A DNA stretch of 64,000 nucleotides from CAYJPV01 sp964372095 (lineage in GTDB: Bacteria; Acidobacteriota; Vicinamibacteria; Vicinamibacterales; JAKQTR01): contig CAYJPV010000011.1 in NCBI GenBank assembly GCA_964372095.1, forward strand, positions 62,001-126,000. Direction: 5' to 3'. The position numbers and the translations under genes are program-made. This document shows positions 9,464 through 18,125 of the stretch, piece by piece. Within the stretch, counting starts at the first letter, position 1; every line of letters starts with the position of its first letter. The notes beneath the pieces were generated by a model. The model did no database searches. It had not been told where the DNA came from and was given only the letters and a program-made list of their open reading frames with translations.

Positions 9464-9498
9464 CCGCTCGTTCGGCGTGGCGTCCGGCTCTCGCGTGG

Positions 9499-9518
9499 CG
9501 TCCGGCTTCAGCCGGACG
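9499..9518. terminator. short hairpin after the amidohydrolase
   Basis: An 8-bp perfect stem (CGTCCGGC / GCCGGACG) with a TTCA loop lies between two convergent genes, preceded by an 18-bp direct repeat. No T tract follows, so it may be a terminator or a REP-like palindrome; a related hairpin with a similar loop occurs at 61343-61368. Confidence 0.5.
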
Positions 9519-9536
9519 TCTGAGCCCTCCGCGCCG

Positions 9537-10886
9537 TCACTCATTCGCGAAGTGCGCGTGGGCGATTCGCCAGCCGTCACTGTCCTTGAACAACACGAAC
9601 GTGACCGGCCCCCGCTGAGGGGCAGCCGTGCCCGCAACGTCCCGATCGAAGAGCCAGGTGGCCGTCGCAAACGCTGTGTCCCCCCGTTCTTCCACCGCCA
9701 GGTCCTCGAGCCAGAGTCGGCTGTCCGAAGCTTTGCCGCCCGGCACGAAGCCGAACCCCTTGTGGTGCGATAGCAGGGCCTCACGGCCGGCGATGCGCCC
9801 GGGTTTCTCTGAGGAGTAATACGACGGTGCCGGCTGCGTGGTGAAGAGCCCGCCTGCCAGGTCGAGGTCGTACGTGTTCCAGGCCAGCACCCAGGCATTC
9901 AGCGTCGAGGCCACGGATTTGCGGTCGGGGTTGGCGCGTACCAAGTCGGCCAGCTCGACTTCTGCGGCAATCGTGGCGAACGATGCCCAGGACCCGCCAG
10001 TCGCCTGACGCTCGAACAGTGTCCGGGCGCGCGTGTCGTCGCCGCGCCACAGCGCCACCAGCCCCATGCCATAGTCCCGGATTGCCGTCTCCGACACGCT
10101 TTCGCCGTCACGGGACCGGGCGAAGTCTTCCTGCGCGATCGTGCCCTTGAACATCAGCACGCGATCCAGGTACGCCCCGTTCTCGATCAGCGCCATCCCG
10201 CGATGAATGGGCGCCACGGCGGCATCGGCCGCCGCCCGCTGCCCCGTCCGCCGCAACGTCATGTAGAGCCAGTCGGTCACGGCCACCACCGAGTCGTCGT
10301 TCTTCGACCACGTCAGGCACTGGCGATACGCCGCTTCGGCCTTTGCGAAGTCCCGGGTCAGGAAATACGACAGCCCCAGGTGATAGTAGATGTTGAAATG
10401 GGTATTCGAGACCGGAATGCCGGCTTTGTTCGGCGCGCCGTCCGGCTCGATCTCGAGCGGCTTGCCCTGTGCCAGTGCGGCTGCCTTTTCGAAGTCCGCG
10501 ATCGCCCGCGTGAACTGCCGGATCGAGAGGTACCGGTGTCCGCGATGCCGGTAGAGACGGTACGAATCGGGGAACTTCTGCAGTCCCTCGGTGTAGATCG
10601 TAATCGCCTCACGATACCGTCCGAGGTAGGCCACCCGCCGGCCGAGCCAGATGTAGCGGTTTTCGGTCGGTCCGGCCTCGAAATCCCGCCGTGCCTGTTC
10701 GTAACTGGCCTGGGCCGCGGTCCCCGCCGCAGGCGCCGTCAGCGCCGTGCCGAACAATGAGATACCCTCGTAGGACTTCGGCGATCCTGCCTGGCGGGCT
10801 GCGTCCTGACCCGCGATGCCGGCCGACGCGACGGCCGCGATCCCGATGATGGCCCACACAACGCGAAACGGGAGTTCTGTGCGCAT
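9537..10886 (-). CDS. secreted TPR protein with C-terminal SnoaL/NTF2-like domain
   Basis: The start is ATG 10886, preceded by AAGGAG at the right distance; the frame extends further upstream only as shadow. The product is 449 residues with a signal peptide (VVWAIIGIAAVASAGIAG). Residues ~55-330 contain tetratricopeptide-like repeats (for example YREAITIYTEGLQKFPDSYRLYRHRGHRY and a following ~34-residue unit), and the last ~120 residues match the SnoaL-like fold used by DUF4440-type proteins (YDLDLAGGLFT, GWRIAHAHF). It probably acts as a periplasmic binding or scaffold protein. It is divergent from the NSS transporter gene with about 90 bp between starts. No catalytic residues are evident. 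Confidence 0.75.
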   Translation of the reverse strand: MRTELPFRVVWAIIGIAAVASAGIAGQDAARQAGSPKSYEGISLFGTALTAPAAGTAAQASYEQARRDFEAGPTENRYIWLGRRVAYLGRYREAITIYTEGLQKFPDSYRLYRHRGHRYLSIRQFTRAIADFEKAAALAQGKPLEIEPDGAPNKAGIPVSNTHFNIYYHLGLSYFLTRDFAKAEAAYRQCLTWSKNDDSVVAVTDWLYMTLRRTGQRAAADAAVAPIHRGMALIENGAYLDRVLMFKGTIAQEDFARSRDGESVSETAIRDYGMGLVALWRGDDTRARTLFERQATGGSWASFATIAAEVELADLVRANPDRKSVASTLNAWVLAWNTYDLDLAGGLFTTQPAPSYYSSEKPGRIAGREALLSHHKGFGFVPGGKASDSRLWLEDLAVEERGDTAFATATWLFDRDVAGTAAPQRGPVTFVLFKDSDGWRIAHAHFANE

Positions 10887-10978
10887 CCGGTGCTCCTTGG
10901 CTGTGGCATTGTATGCTGGATGCGGGCGGCGGTGGTCAGAGGTCCGAAGCTGCGGACGAAGAACGAGGGAATAGACAC

Positions 10979-12340
10979 ATGGCAACGAACCGGGGAGCGT
11001 GGGGCTCGCGACTGGGATTCATTCTCGCGGCGGCGGGGTCGGCCGTGGGCCTCGGCAATGTGTGGGGATTCCCGACGCAGGTCGGCAAGGGTGGCGGCGC
11101 CGTCTTCGTTCTGGTCTACCTGGTCTGCGTCTTCGTAATCTGCCTGCCGGTCATGGTTGCCGAACTGGTCATCGGGCGACGAGCGCAGAAAGATCCGGTG
11201 AGCGCGTTTTCGGCGATCCGGCCGAACTCGCCGTGGTGGCTGGTCGGCGCCCTCGGCGTGGCGGCGGGCGTGGCCATCCTCTCGTTCTATTCGGTGATTG
11301 CGGGCTGGGCCTTCGCCTACGTCTGGTTCTCGGCCACCGGCGCCGGCGGCGGAGACCCTGAGGCCATCCGGACGTTCTTCGCCACCTTCGTGGCCAACGG
11401 CCCGGCCACAGTTTTGTTGTCTCTGCTCGTGCTGACTGGAACGGCCGCCGCCATCATCGGCGGTGTCCGAAGCGGCATCGAGCGCGTCTGCAAGGTGATG
11501 ATGCCGCTCCTGCTGCTGCTGCTGGTGGGGCTGGCCATCCGGGCCGCAACCCTGCCAGGCGCGCATGCGGGTCTCGCTTACTACTTCAAGCCGGACCTCG
11601 GCCGCCTGTTCGATCCCGCGGTGCTCAACGCTGCCCTCGGCCAGGCGTTCTTCTCGCTGAGCCTGGGCATGGGTGCCATGCTCACGTACGGCAGCTATCT
11701 GTCGAAGCGGGACGGCATTGCCGCCGCGGCCCTGTGGGTCGTCGTGATCGACACCTCGGTGGCCTTGCTGGCTGGTCTCATCATCTTCCCGGCGGGATTC
11801 TCGATCCCCGGATTCGACCCCTCCGCCAGCGGCCCGGGTCTCATCTTCGCCGTACTCCCGCAGTTGTTCGCCACCCTCCCAGGCGGGCACCTGTTTGGCG
11901 CGGCATTTTTCGTCATGTTGTCACTGGCCGCACTGACGTCGACGATATCGTTACTCGAAGTGCCCGTCGCCCACCTGATCGACGCGCGAGGATGGACGCG
12001 CCGGCGTGCCGTCATCACGATCGCCGCCGCGGCGTTCCTCCTGTCGATCCCCTCGGCGCTCGCGGGCGGATCGGTCGCGGCGCTCAGCCAGTTGCCCGGC
12101 TTGGGCATGGACTTCCTGTCGCTGATGGCCACCATCTGGAACAACTTCGCGCTGCCGATTGGCGGCCTGTTCATCGCCGTGTTCGTCGGCTGGGCCTGGG
12201 GCGTGGAAGGCGCGCTCGACGAACTGCGCGCCAACCAGGCCTGGTTTCCCGGCCCCCGTGTCTGGGGTTTTCTGATCAGATTTGTCTGTCCGCTGGCGAT
12301 CCTGGTCATCATCGTCTTCACGATTCGCGATCTGCTGTAG
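10979..12340 (+). CDS. sodium-dependent transporter of the NSS (SNF) family
   Basis: The start ATG 10979 follows a GAGGGAA ribosome site. The protein has 453 residues and about 12 hydrophobic segments, beginning with the signature GSAVGLGNVWGFPTQVGKGGGA in TM1 and its unwound centre, where LeuT-type carriers bind Na+ and substrate. These carriers import amino acids or related small molecules driven by sodium. The length is slightly short compared with eukaryotic members and typical for bacterial ones. Neighbours do not reveal the substrate. The next gene starts 34 bp downstream and may be cotranscribed. Confidence 0.9.
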   Translation: MATNRGAWGSRLGFILAAAGSAVGLGNVWGFPTQVGKGGGAVFVLVYLVCVFVICLPVMVAELVIGRRAQKDPVSAFSAIRPNSPWWLVGALGVAAGVAILSFYSVIAGWAFAYVWFSATGAGGGDPEAIRTFFATFVANGPATVLLSLLVLTGTAAAIIGGVRSGIERVCKVMMPLLLLLLVGLAIRAATLPGAHAGLAYYFKPDLGRLFDPAVLNAALGQAFFSLSLGMGAMLTYGSYLSKRDGIAAAALWVVVIDTSVALLAGLIIFPAGFSIPGFDPSASGPGLIFAVLPQLFATLPGGHLFGAAFFVMLSLAALTSTISLLEVPVAHLIDARGWTRRRAVITIAAAAFLLSIPSALAGGSVAALSQLPGLGMDFLSLMATIWNNFALPIGGLFIAVFVGWAWGVEGALDELRANQAWFPGPRVWGFLIRFVCPLAILVIIVFTIRDLL

Positions 12341-12374
12341 GTCGCCCGAGACCGCTTCCAGGGAGATGGCGCAC

Positions 12375-12707
12375 ATGATGAAACCCCTGCACACGCTCGG
12401 CGACCTCGACGCGGCCATTGCCGGATCGTCGGGCCGCCCGGCTCTGGTGTTCAAGCACAGCACCACGTGCGGCACGAGCGCGTACGCCCACGAAGAGGTT
12501 GAATCACTGCTCGAAGAACCGGGTCTGCGCGCGGACGTCTACATCCTGGACCACCCCCCCGCTCCCCCCCTCCCCCCCGCACATGCGGAGCGCCCCCCCC
12601 TCCCCCACGAATCGCCCCAGGCGCTGCTGTTCGTGAACGGCCAGGTGGCCTGGCACGCATCACACTTCCGGATTACCAGGGACGCGCTGGCCGCAGCCAT
12701 CGCCTGA
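12375..12707 (+). CDS. BrxC/YtxJ-like monothiol bacilliredoxin family protein
   Basis: Three ATG codons are close together; ATG 12375 is chosen because GGAG at 12362-12365 lies 9 nt before it. The 110-residue product has the family length, an N-terminal thioredoxin-like strand VFKHST followed by TCGTS (Cys32), and the conserved HESPQALLF strand. Members act in thiol redox control, in Firmicutes with bacillithiol. Between these motifs the sequence is abnormal: runs of 5-8 C residues at 12553-12606 encode Pro-rich sequence where relatives have a segment like LSNAIAER, yet the length is unchanged. That stretch is either very diverged or a local base-calling artefact (see findings). Confidence 0.8.
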   Translation: MMKPLHTLGDLDAAIAGSSGRPALVFKHSTTCGTSAYAHEEVESLLEEPGLRADVYILDHPPAPPLPPAHAERPPLPHESPQALLFVNGQVAWHASHFRITRDALAAAIA

Positions 12708-12762
12708 GTCCTGCGACCGGCACCGCGCGCGCCAGACCCGTTCTCCGCAACGGGCTCTCGCG

Positions 12763-12768
12763 TATACT
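12763..12768 (+). promoter_or_regulatory. candidate -10 box TATACT before dienelactone hydrolase gene
   Basis: TATACT lies 73 nt upstream of ATG 12841 in an otherwise GC-rich gap. The -35 region has no good match to TTGACA. A leader of about 65 nt would follow. Confidence 0.4.
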
Positions 12769-12840
12769 GGCGGTTCACCTGTTCAACGACCGACGAGGGC
12801 GGCCGCCGCCCTCGTCGATGTCTGCCCTGGAGGACTGCCC

Positions 12841-13731
12841 ATGGAACGCAAGACGGCTGCCGATTTCGATCCCGAAGTGCTCATCCTCTTCGACGCGTAC
12901 GTGCACGGCGCCATCGACCGCCGCGGCTTTCTGAACAAGGCGTCGAAGTACGCGGCCGGGGGCATGACCGCTGCCATGCTGCTCGATGCGTTGAATCCGC
13001 GTTTCGCCGAAGCGCAGCAGGTGGCCAAGGACGATGCTCGCCTCAAGGCCGAGTACGTCACCTTCCCGTCGCCCCAGGGCAACTCGACCACGAAGGGGTA
13101 TCTCGTGCGGCCGGCCGCCGCCAAGGGCAAACTACCCGGGGTGCTCGTCGTGCACGAGAACCGCGGCCTCAACCCCCACATCGAGGACATCGCCCGACGC
13201 GTGGCCCTCGACAACTTCGTGGCCTTTGCCCCGGATGCGCTCGCGCCGCTCGGCGGATACCCGGGCGACGAAGACGCGGCCCGTCAGTTGTTCCCCAAGC
13301 TCGACCAGGCCAAGACGCGTGAGGATCTGGTGGCGGCGACGGCGTTCCTCAAGGCGCACGCCGAATGCACGGGCAAGGTCGGCGTCGTCGGATTCTGCTG
13401 GGGCGGCAGCGCCGCCAACATGCTGGCCACCCGCATCCCCGACCTGGCCGCGGCCGTGCCGTTCTACGGCGGCCAGGCCAGCGCCGAAGACGCCCCGAAG
13501 ATCAAGGCGCCGCTGCTCGTCCACTACGCCGAGAACGACGCGCGCGTCAACGCCGGCTGGCCGGCGTACGAAACCGCGCTGAAGGCCGCCGGGGTCTCTT
13601 ACACGATGCACATGTACCCGGGCACGCAGCACGGGTTCAACAACGACACGACCCCGCGTTACGACGAAGCCGCGGCCAAGCTGGCCTGGCAGCGGACGAT
13701 GGAGTTCTTCAACACACACCTCAGAGGCTAG
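12841..13731 (+). CDS. dienelactone hydrolase family protein, probably Tat-exported
   Basis: A 296-residue alpha/beta hydrolase. The cysteine-type nucleophile elbow GFCWGG (Cys186), the acid Asp233 in ENDARVN and His264 in GTQHGFNN form the Cys-Asp-His triad of dienelactone hydrolases, which open enol-lactones; related enzymes cleave other esters. The first ~58 residues hold a twin-arginine-like motif DRRGFLNKASKYAAGG and an Ala-rich hydrophobic segment, so export through Tat is likely. It is preceded by a candidate -10 box and is convergent with the M14 peptidase gene. The TAG stop is the first part of the GAGGCTA repeat array. Confidence 0.85.
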   Translation: MERKTAADFDPEVLILFDAYVHGAIDRRGFLNKASKYAAGGMTAAMLLDALNPRFAEAQQVAKDDARLKAEYVTFPSPQGNSTTKGYLVRPAAAKGKLPGVLVVHENRGLNPHIEDIARRVALDNFVAFAPDALAPLGGYPGDEDAARQLFPKLDQAKTREDLVAATAFLKAHAECTGKVGVVGFCWGGSAANMLATRIPDLAAAVPFYGGQASAEDAPKIKAPLLVHYAENDARVNAGWPAYETALKAAGVSYTMHMYPGTQHGFNNDTTPRYDEAAAKLAWQRTMEFFNTHLRG

Positions 13732-13827
13732 AGGCTAGAGGCTAGAGGCTAGAGGCTAGGGGGACATCCACTGTCTTTCCCTAGTCCCTAGCCCCTAGTC
13801 CCTAGCCCCTAGTCCGTGGCCCCTAGT
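13724..13827. repeat. composite heptamer element between convergent genes, core on minus strand
   Basis: Five exact GAGGCTA 7-mers (13724-13758), the core GGGGACATCCACTG (13760-13773, reverse complement of CAGTGGATGTCCCC), then seven 7-mers alternating CCCTAGT and CCCTAGC with one degenerate copy (13779-13827). GGCTAG in the left arm can pair with CTAGCC in the right arm, with the core as loop. The repeats supply the TAG stops of both flanking genes. Confidence 0.9.
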
Positions 13828-15214
13828 ACCGAAGCACCCGCACAACCTGGTACCGGTTCTCCGTCCCCTCCTGGCGCAGCAGCAGCAACTGGGCGGGCTG
13901 GCCGGGCGCGACCGTCTGCTCGGACTTCCTGGCCGTCCAGTCCGGCAGCACGACGGCGTCCCCGACCTTGAGCGCCGGGTCGAACAGCGGAGCGAGTACC
14001 AGGCCGGTGGCGTCAATGTCTTCCAGTGCGCCGAATGGCTCGAGGTCTCCGAGGTCGTCGATCCGCGCGGACACCTGCGTCTGCAACTGGCCTTCCACCT
14101 CCCGCACGACGCGGTTTCCCACGATGCCGACGTCGGCGGTGAACGGCGCGACACCGGTGCCGGGCACGACCGCCGCATTGCGGATCAGGACGTAGAACAC
14201 GTTCGAGCCATTCATCGGCAACGACTCATATCGCGCCTTGTCGGTCAGCCTGACGCGACCCGACGCCAGCGCGTCGAGAGACGTGACCAGTGCCACGAAG
14301 TTCAGCCGTACGAGGTGCGGGTCTGGCGCCTCGGATGGCCACGGTCCTGTCTCGATCAGCACGACGTTCGTCCCCCACCTGGTGATGTTGTCCCCGAACG
14401 CACGCACTTCGAACTCGTCGTCGTACCGGCCGATGCGGCCCGGCGCAAGGGGCTCCAGCGCGTCTCGAATCACCGCACAGATCTGCTTGGTGAGCAGGCG
14501 GCCCGGGCTCTCGGTCCGCGCCTCGTCGAATGCCACGGACAGGAGCGAGATGGACGCCGGTTCGCGGGTGTTCCCCGCCGACGTCCGCCAGTTCTGGTTG
14601 TGGAGATTGAAGCCGATTTCAGGGTTCAGGCGGTCACGCAACGCCTTGAGCAGACGCCCCTCGGGCGTCTGCAGCCGGCGCGCGTCGCGGTTGATGTCGA
14701 TGCCTTGGGCATTGCGGCGCTGGAACCGCTCGGCGCCGTCGGGGTTGAGCATCGGCACGACGTGAATGGTCAGGGCATCAAGCATGCGCCTGACGTGAGG
14801 TTCGTCGCGGTGGCGCCGCACGTATTCGAAGATATCGAACAGGGCCGCCGTCGCCGTCGGTTCGTCACCGTGCATCTGCGACCACAGCAACACGCGCATC
14901 GGCCCGCGCCCGAACCACAGGTGATTGATCGATCGCCCCTCAACTGACGCCCCGATCTGCTCGACGCTGAACAGGTCGGGTGTGGCCAACTGAACCTTGC
15001 GCAGCGCCGCGTCCACGTCGGCGTGGCGGACGAGCGGCGGCACCGGCCACGAGACCTTCTCGGCATCCCACACGGCTGCCAGCGCCTGCGGAGACAACCC
15101 GCCCGCCGTCTGACCGGGGCCAGTGGCCGGCCGGGCGAAGACGGGCACGGCGATGACAAGCGCCGCCAGGCCGGCGACGACGGTTCGACACGCTCTGGAC
15201 AGAGTAATTACCAT
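13823..15214 (-). CDS. secreted M14-family zinc carboxypeptidase
   Basis: Start ATG 15214 opens directly into a signal peptide (TVVAGLAALVIAVPVFA); the longer frame upstream is repeat-derived. The product has 463 residues. Zinc ligands are visible as HxxE in SQMHGDEPTA (His115, Glu118) and His205 in GFNLHNQNW; the general base is Glu288 in VLIETGPWP. The region NPDGAERFQRRNAQGIDINRD is the usual substrate-pocket signature with the Asn-Arg pair. The last ~140 residues form a beta-rich extension. It probably trims C-terminal residues of peptides in the periplasm or outside the cell. Convergent with the dienelactone hydrolase gene and divergent from the glutamine-synthetase-like gene. Confidence 0.88.
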   Translation of the reverse strand: MVITLSRACRTVVAGLAALVIAVPVFARPATGPGQTAGGLSPQALAAVWDAEKVSWPVPPLVRHADVDAALRKVQLATPDLFSVEQIGASVEGRSINHLWFGRGPMRVLLWSQMHGDEPTATAALFDIFEYVRRHRDEPHVRRMLDALTIHVVPMLNPDGAERFQRRNAQGIDINRDARRLQTPEGRLLKALRDRLNPEIGFNLHNQNWRTSAGNTREPASISLLSVAFDEARTESPGRLLTKQICAVIRDALEPLAPGRIGRYDDEFEVRAFGDNITRWGTNVVLIETGPWPSEAPDPHLVRLNFVALVTSLDALASGRVRLTDKARYESLPMNGSNVFYVLIRNAAVVPGTGVAPFTADVGIVGNRVVREVEGQLQTQVSARIDDLGDLEPFGALEDIDATGLVLAPLFDPALKVGDAVVLPDWTARKSEQTVAPGQPAQLLLLRQEGTENRYQVVRVLRY

Positions 15215-15237
15215 GCAGGAATCGTAGCAGACGACAC

Positions 15238-15293
15238 AGGCTCCAGGCCCCGGGCTCCGGGCGAGGCCTGTAGCCTGAAACCTGTAGCCTGTA
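15238..15293. repeat. heptamer array upstream of a -10 box
   Basis: Eight consecutive 7-mers drift along the array: AGGCTCC, AGGCCCC, GGGCTCC, GGGCGAG, GCCTGTA, GCCTGAA, ACCTGTA, GCCTGTA. The array occupies the position where a -35 element would be, 8 nt before a perfect TATAAT. Confidence 0.75.
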
Positions 15294-15301
15294 GCCCACG
15301 C

Positions 15302-15307
15302 TATAAT
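15302..15307 (+). promoter_or_regulatory. -10 box TATAAT upstream of the glutamine-synthetase-like gene
   Basis: A consensus TATAAT stands 47 nt before ATG 15355. No TTGACA-like box is found 16-18 bp upstream; that position is inside the heptamer array. Confidence 0.5.
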
Positions 15308-15354
15308 GCCTATCCCCCTCCGTTCCCTTCGCAGGGACAGTCCGGAGCTTCCCG

Positions 15355-16761
15355 ATGACCCAGAAACAGACACCAGACCAGCGCACCTCCCTCGCCCTCG
15401 ACTCGGCCCAGACCCTTCACCGCATGCTCGGGAAGCCGCCGGCATCCTGGACGGCCGACGACCTCGCCGAACTGGTCCGCGATCAGGGCATCCGCGTGCT
15501 GTCGCTCATGCATGTCGGCGGCGATGGCTGGCTGAAGACTCTCGACTTCGTGCCGCGCGACGCTGCGCATCTCAGGGACATCCTGGCCGGCGGCGAACGC
15601 GCGGACGGCTCGAGCCTCTTTGGGGATCTTGGCATTCCCGTCGGCGCCTCCGACATCGTGATGCGTCCGCGGCTCTCGTCGGCCTTTCTCGACCCGTTCG
15701 CGCCGGAACCCACACTCGCCGTGCTGTGCAGTCACTTCAACCGGCAGGGCCAGCCCCTGGCCGAGTCGCCGGACACGCTCGTTCGCGCCGCCCACGCCAG
15801 ACTGGCACGGGAGACCGGTATTGAACTGCACGCGCTGGGCGAGATCGAGTACTTCCTGGGCCACCGCGGCGAGGAAGGCGAAGCCTACGGCGCCAACGAG
15901 CGCGGGTATCATGCCAGTTCGCCATTTGTGTTCGGGGAGGCGTTGCGGCGCAAGGCCCTTGTCCACCTCGCCGAGATGGGCGTCCCGGTGAAGTACGGCC
16001 ATGCGGAAGTCGGGTACGTCGAAGCCGATGCCGTCGACAGCCGCGTGTGGGAGCAGCACGAGATCGAGCTCTGGCTGCAACCCCTGCCCGAGGCCGCCGA
16101 CGCCGTGGTCCTGACCCAGTGGGTCCTTCGTAACCTCGCACTCCGCGCCGGCATGCTCTGCAGCTTCGCGCCGATGGCCCGGAAAGGTCACGCCGGCAGC
16201 GGGATGCACTTTCACTTCGCCCCGCACGTCGAACACGGGTACAGGCCCCACACTGACGCGGGCGGGCAGCTCCTGCCGGAAGCCAAGTGGCTGATTGGCG
16301 GGCTCGTCCAGCACGGCGCGGCGCTCATGGCCTTCGGCAACCGGAGCCGCGATTCGTTCGTCAGACTGAGTCAGGGAAAGGAGGCGCCCAGCGTCGTGAC
16401 CTGGGGCCGCTATAACCGGAAGGCCCTGATTCGGATCCCGATCATCCCGACCGACGAACACGGCCGCGAGACCAGTCCCGGCACGATCGAGTTCCGGCTG
16501 CCCGACGGCTCGGCGCACCCCCACCTGCTGCTCGCGGGTGTGGCTCAGGCCATGGCGGCCGGGCGCCGCATCGAACAACTGGATGCGTCTCTTGAGCGGA
16601 CGGCGGTGACGGCCCACGGCGTCGCGGCAACCGAGAACCGTGTCCCGCTGACGTTCATGGAAATTGCCGACGCCGTCGAACGCAGTCGCCAGGCATTCGA
16701 AGCCGGCGGCGTATTTACGGAGAACCTGCTGAACCGCGTCGTGGGGCTGTTAAGAGCCTGA
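15355..16761 (+). CDS. glutamine synthetase family protein
   Basis: ATG 15355 follows CGGAG. The 468-residue protein has the glutamine synthetase fold: an N-terminal beta-grasp region, then catalytic-domain motifs EIEYFLG, KYGHAEVGYVEADAV, GSGMHFHFA, WGRYNRKALIRIP and EFRLPDGSAHPHLLLAG. These match the ATP- and metal-binding strands of GlnA, but the sequence departs from the housekeeping enzyme in the N-terminal half, so it may be one of the GS-like ligases that join glutamate to amines, or a nitrogen-metabolism paralogue. It stands 20 bp before an M16 peptidase gene and may share its transcript. Confidence 0.85.
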   Translation: MTQKQTPDQRTSLALDSAQTLHRMLGKPPASWTADDLAELVRDQGIRVLSLMHVGGDGWLKTLDFVPRDAAHLRDILAGGERADGSSLFGDLGIPVGASDIVMRPRLSSAFLDPFAPEPTLAVLCSHFNRQGQPLAESPDTLVRAAHARLARETGIELHALGEIEYFLGHRGEEGEAYGANERGYHASSPFVFGEALRRKALVHLAEMGVPVKYGHAEVGYVEADAVDSRVWEQHEIELWLQPLPEAADAVVLTQWVLRNLALRAGMLCSFAPMARKGHAGSGMHFHFAPHVEHGYRPHTDAGGQLLPEAKWLIGGLVQHGAALMAFGNRSRDSFVRLSQGKEAPSVVTWGRYNRKALIRIPIIPTDEHGRETSPGTIEFRLPDGSAHPHLLLAGVAQAMAAGRRIEQLDASLERTAVTAHGVAATENRVPLTFMEIADAVERSRQAFEAGGVFTENLLNRVVGLLRA

Positions 16762-16781
16762 GGCTCACACCGAGGAGTGAC

Positions 16782-18116
16782 ATGAAGACAAGGATACGGG
16801 TCGCAACGCTGGCTCTGGCACTGTTCGTTGCGGCGCAGGACCTGGCGTTTGCGCAGGGCTTCGACGTCAAGACACACGCGCTCAAGAACGGCATGAAGAT
16901 CCTGGTCCAGGAAGACCACTCCATCCCGAACGTGGCGCTGTACGTCTTCTACCGGATCGGCTCCCGCAACGAACGGCCGGGCACGACGGGTCTTTCGCAC
17001 TTCTTCGAGCACATGATGTTCAACGGGGCGAAGAAGTACGGCCCCGGAGACTTCGACCGGGTGATGGAAGCCAACGGCGGCTCCAACAACGCCTACACGA
17101 GCCAGAACGTTACGGTGTACCAGGACTGGTTCCCGCGATCGGCCCTCGAGCTGATTTTCGATCTCGAAGCCGACCGTATCCAGAACCTGGCCTTCGTCGC
17201 GGAGATCGTCGAGTCCGAACGGGGCGTCATCGCCTCGGAACGGCGCAACGGCGTCGATGCGAACAATGCCGGTCTTCTCAACGAACAGTTGTGGGCCACG
17301 GCCTACACGGCACACCCGTACCAGTGGCCGGTCGTCGGCTGGATGTCCGACATCGAGTCCTGGACGCTGGACGACCTCACACAGCACTTCAAGACCGGGT
17401 ACTCGCCGTCCAACGCGACGATGGTGGTGACCGGCGACGTAACGCTGGAGGAAATCGTCACGCTCGCGGAGAAGTACATCGAGCCGATTCCGTCGTCCGC
17501 GCCGCCGCCGCCGGTCAAGACCATCGAACCCGAGCAACTGGGTGAACGGCGCATTGTTGTGCGCAAGTTCGCGCAGTTGCCGATCCTGCAACTGGCGTAT
17601 CACGTCCCGGCCACCTCCGATCCTGACTACTACCCGCTCCAGATTCTGGAGACCCTGCTGTTCTCCGGACAGAGTTCGCGGATGTACAAGCGCTTGGTGG
17701 ACAAGGACCAGATTGCGCTGTCCGTCGGCGGCGGCAGCGACCTCGGCTTCGATCCGACGCTCTTCACGATCGCCGCCCAGCCCAAAGCCGGCGTGGATCC
17801 CGTCACCGTCGAGAAAGCCATCTACGAAGAACTCGACCGGGTCGCCGCGCAGTCCGTCACGGCCGGCGAAATGGAGAAAGCGAAGAACATCCTGCTGTCG
17901 GAGTTCTACCGCCAGATCCGGACCATCAGCGGCCGCAGCAATGCCATTGGCACGTACGAGGTGTTTTTCGGCGACTACCGGAAGCTCTTCTCGGCCGCCG
18001 ACGAGGTTGCCAAGGTGACAACCGCCGACGTCCAGCGCGTGGCGAAGAAGTATTTCACGGCGAACAACCGCACCGTGGCCACACTCCTGCCGGAAGCCCC
18101 GGCGGACAAGAAGTAG
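16782..18116 (+). CDS. M16 peptidase, catalytic subunit
   Basis: A 444-residue secreted protein with signal peptide (ATLALALFVAAQDLAFAQG). The inverted zinc motif HxxEH is intact as HFFEH (His73, Glu76, His77) in GLSHFFEHMMFNG, and the downstream glutamate lies in the ESERGVIASERR segment. The two-lobed M16 layout with the second, non-catalytic-type half follows (residues ~230-440). Enzymes of this type degrade short peptides in the periplasm. Nine bases separate it from a second M16 gene that lacks the zinc motif; such catalytic plus non-catalytic pairs act as heterodimers in the processing-peptidase branch of the family. Confidence 0.9.
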   Translation: MKTRIRVATLALALFVAAQDLAFAQGFDVKTHALKNGMKILVQEDHSIPNVALYVFYRIGSRNERPGTTGLSHFFEHMMFNGAKKYGPGDFDRVMEANGGSNNAYTSQNVTVYQDWFPRSALELIFDLEADRIQNLAFVAEIVESERGVIASERRNGVDANNAGLLNEQLWATAYTAHPYQWPVVGWMSDIESWTLDDLTQHFKTGYSPSNATMVVTGDVTLEEIVTLAEKYIEPIPSSAPPPPVKTIEPEQLGERRIVVRKFAQLPILQLAYHVPATSDPDYYPLQILETLLFSGQSSRMYKRLVDKDQIALSVGGGSDLGFDPTLFTIAAQPKAGVDPVTVEKAIYEELDRVAAQSVTAGEMEKAKNILLSEFYRQIRTISGRSNAIGTYEVFFGDYRKLFSAADEVAKVTTADVQRVAKKYFTANNRTVATLLPEAPADKK

Positions 18117-18125
18117 GAGGCTGTC

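Noticed and set aside
12553..12606. Phase-variable poly-C tracts
   Set aside because: Several short runs, frame intact, and no surface protein or regulator context; an artefact or local divergence explains it better.
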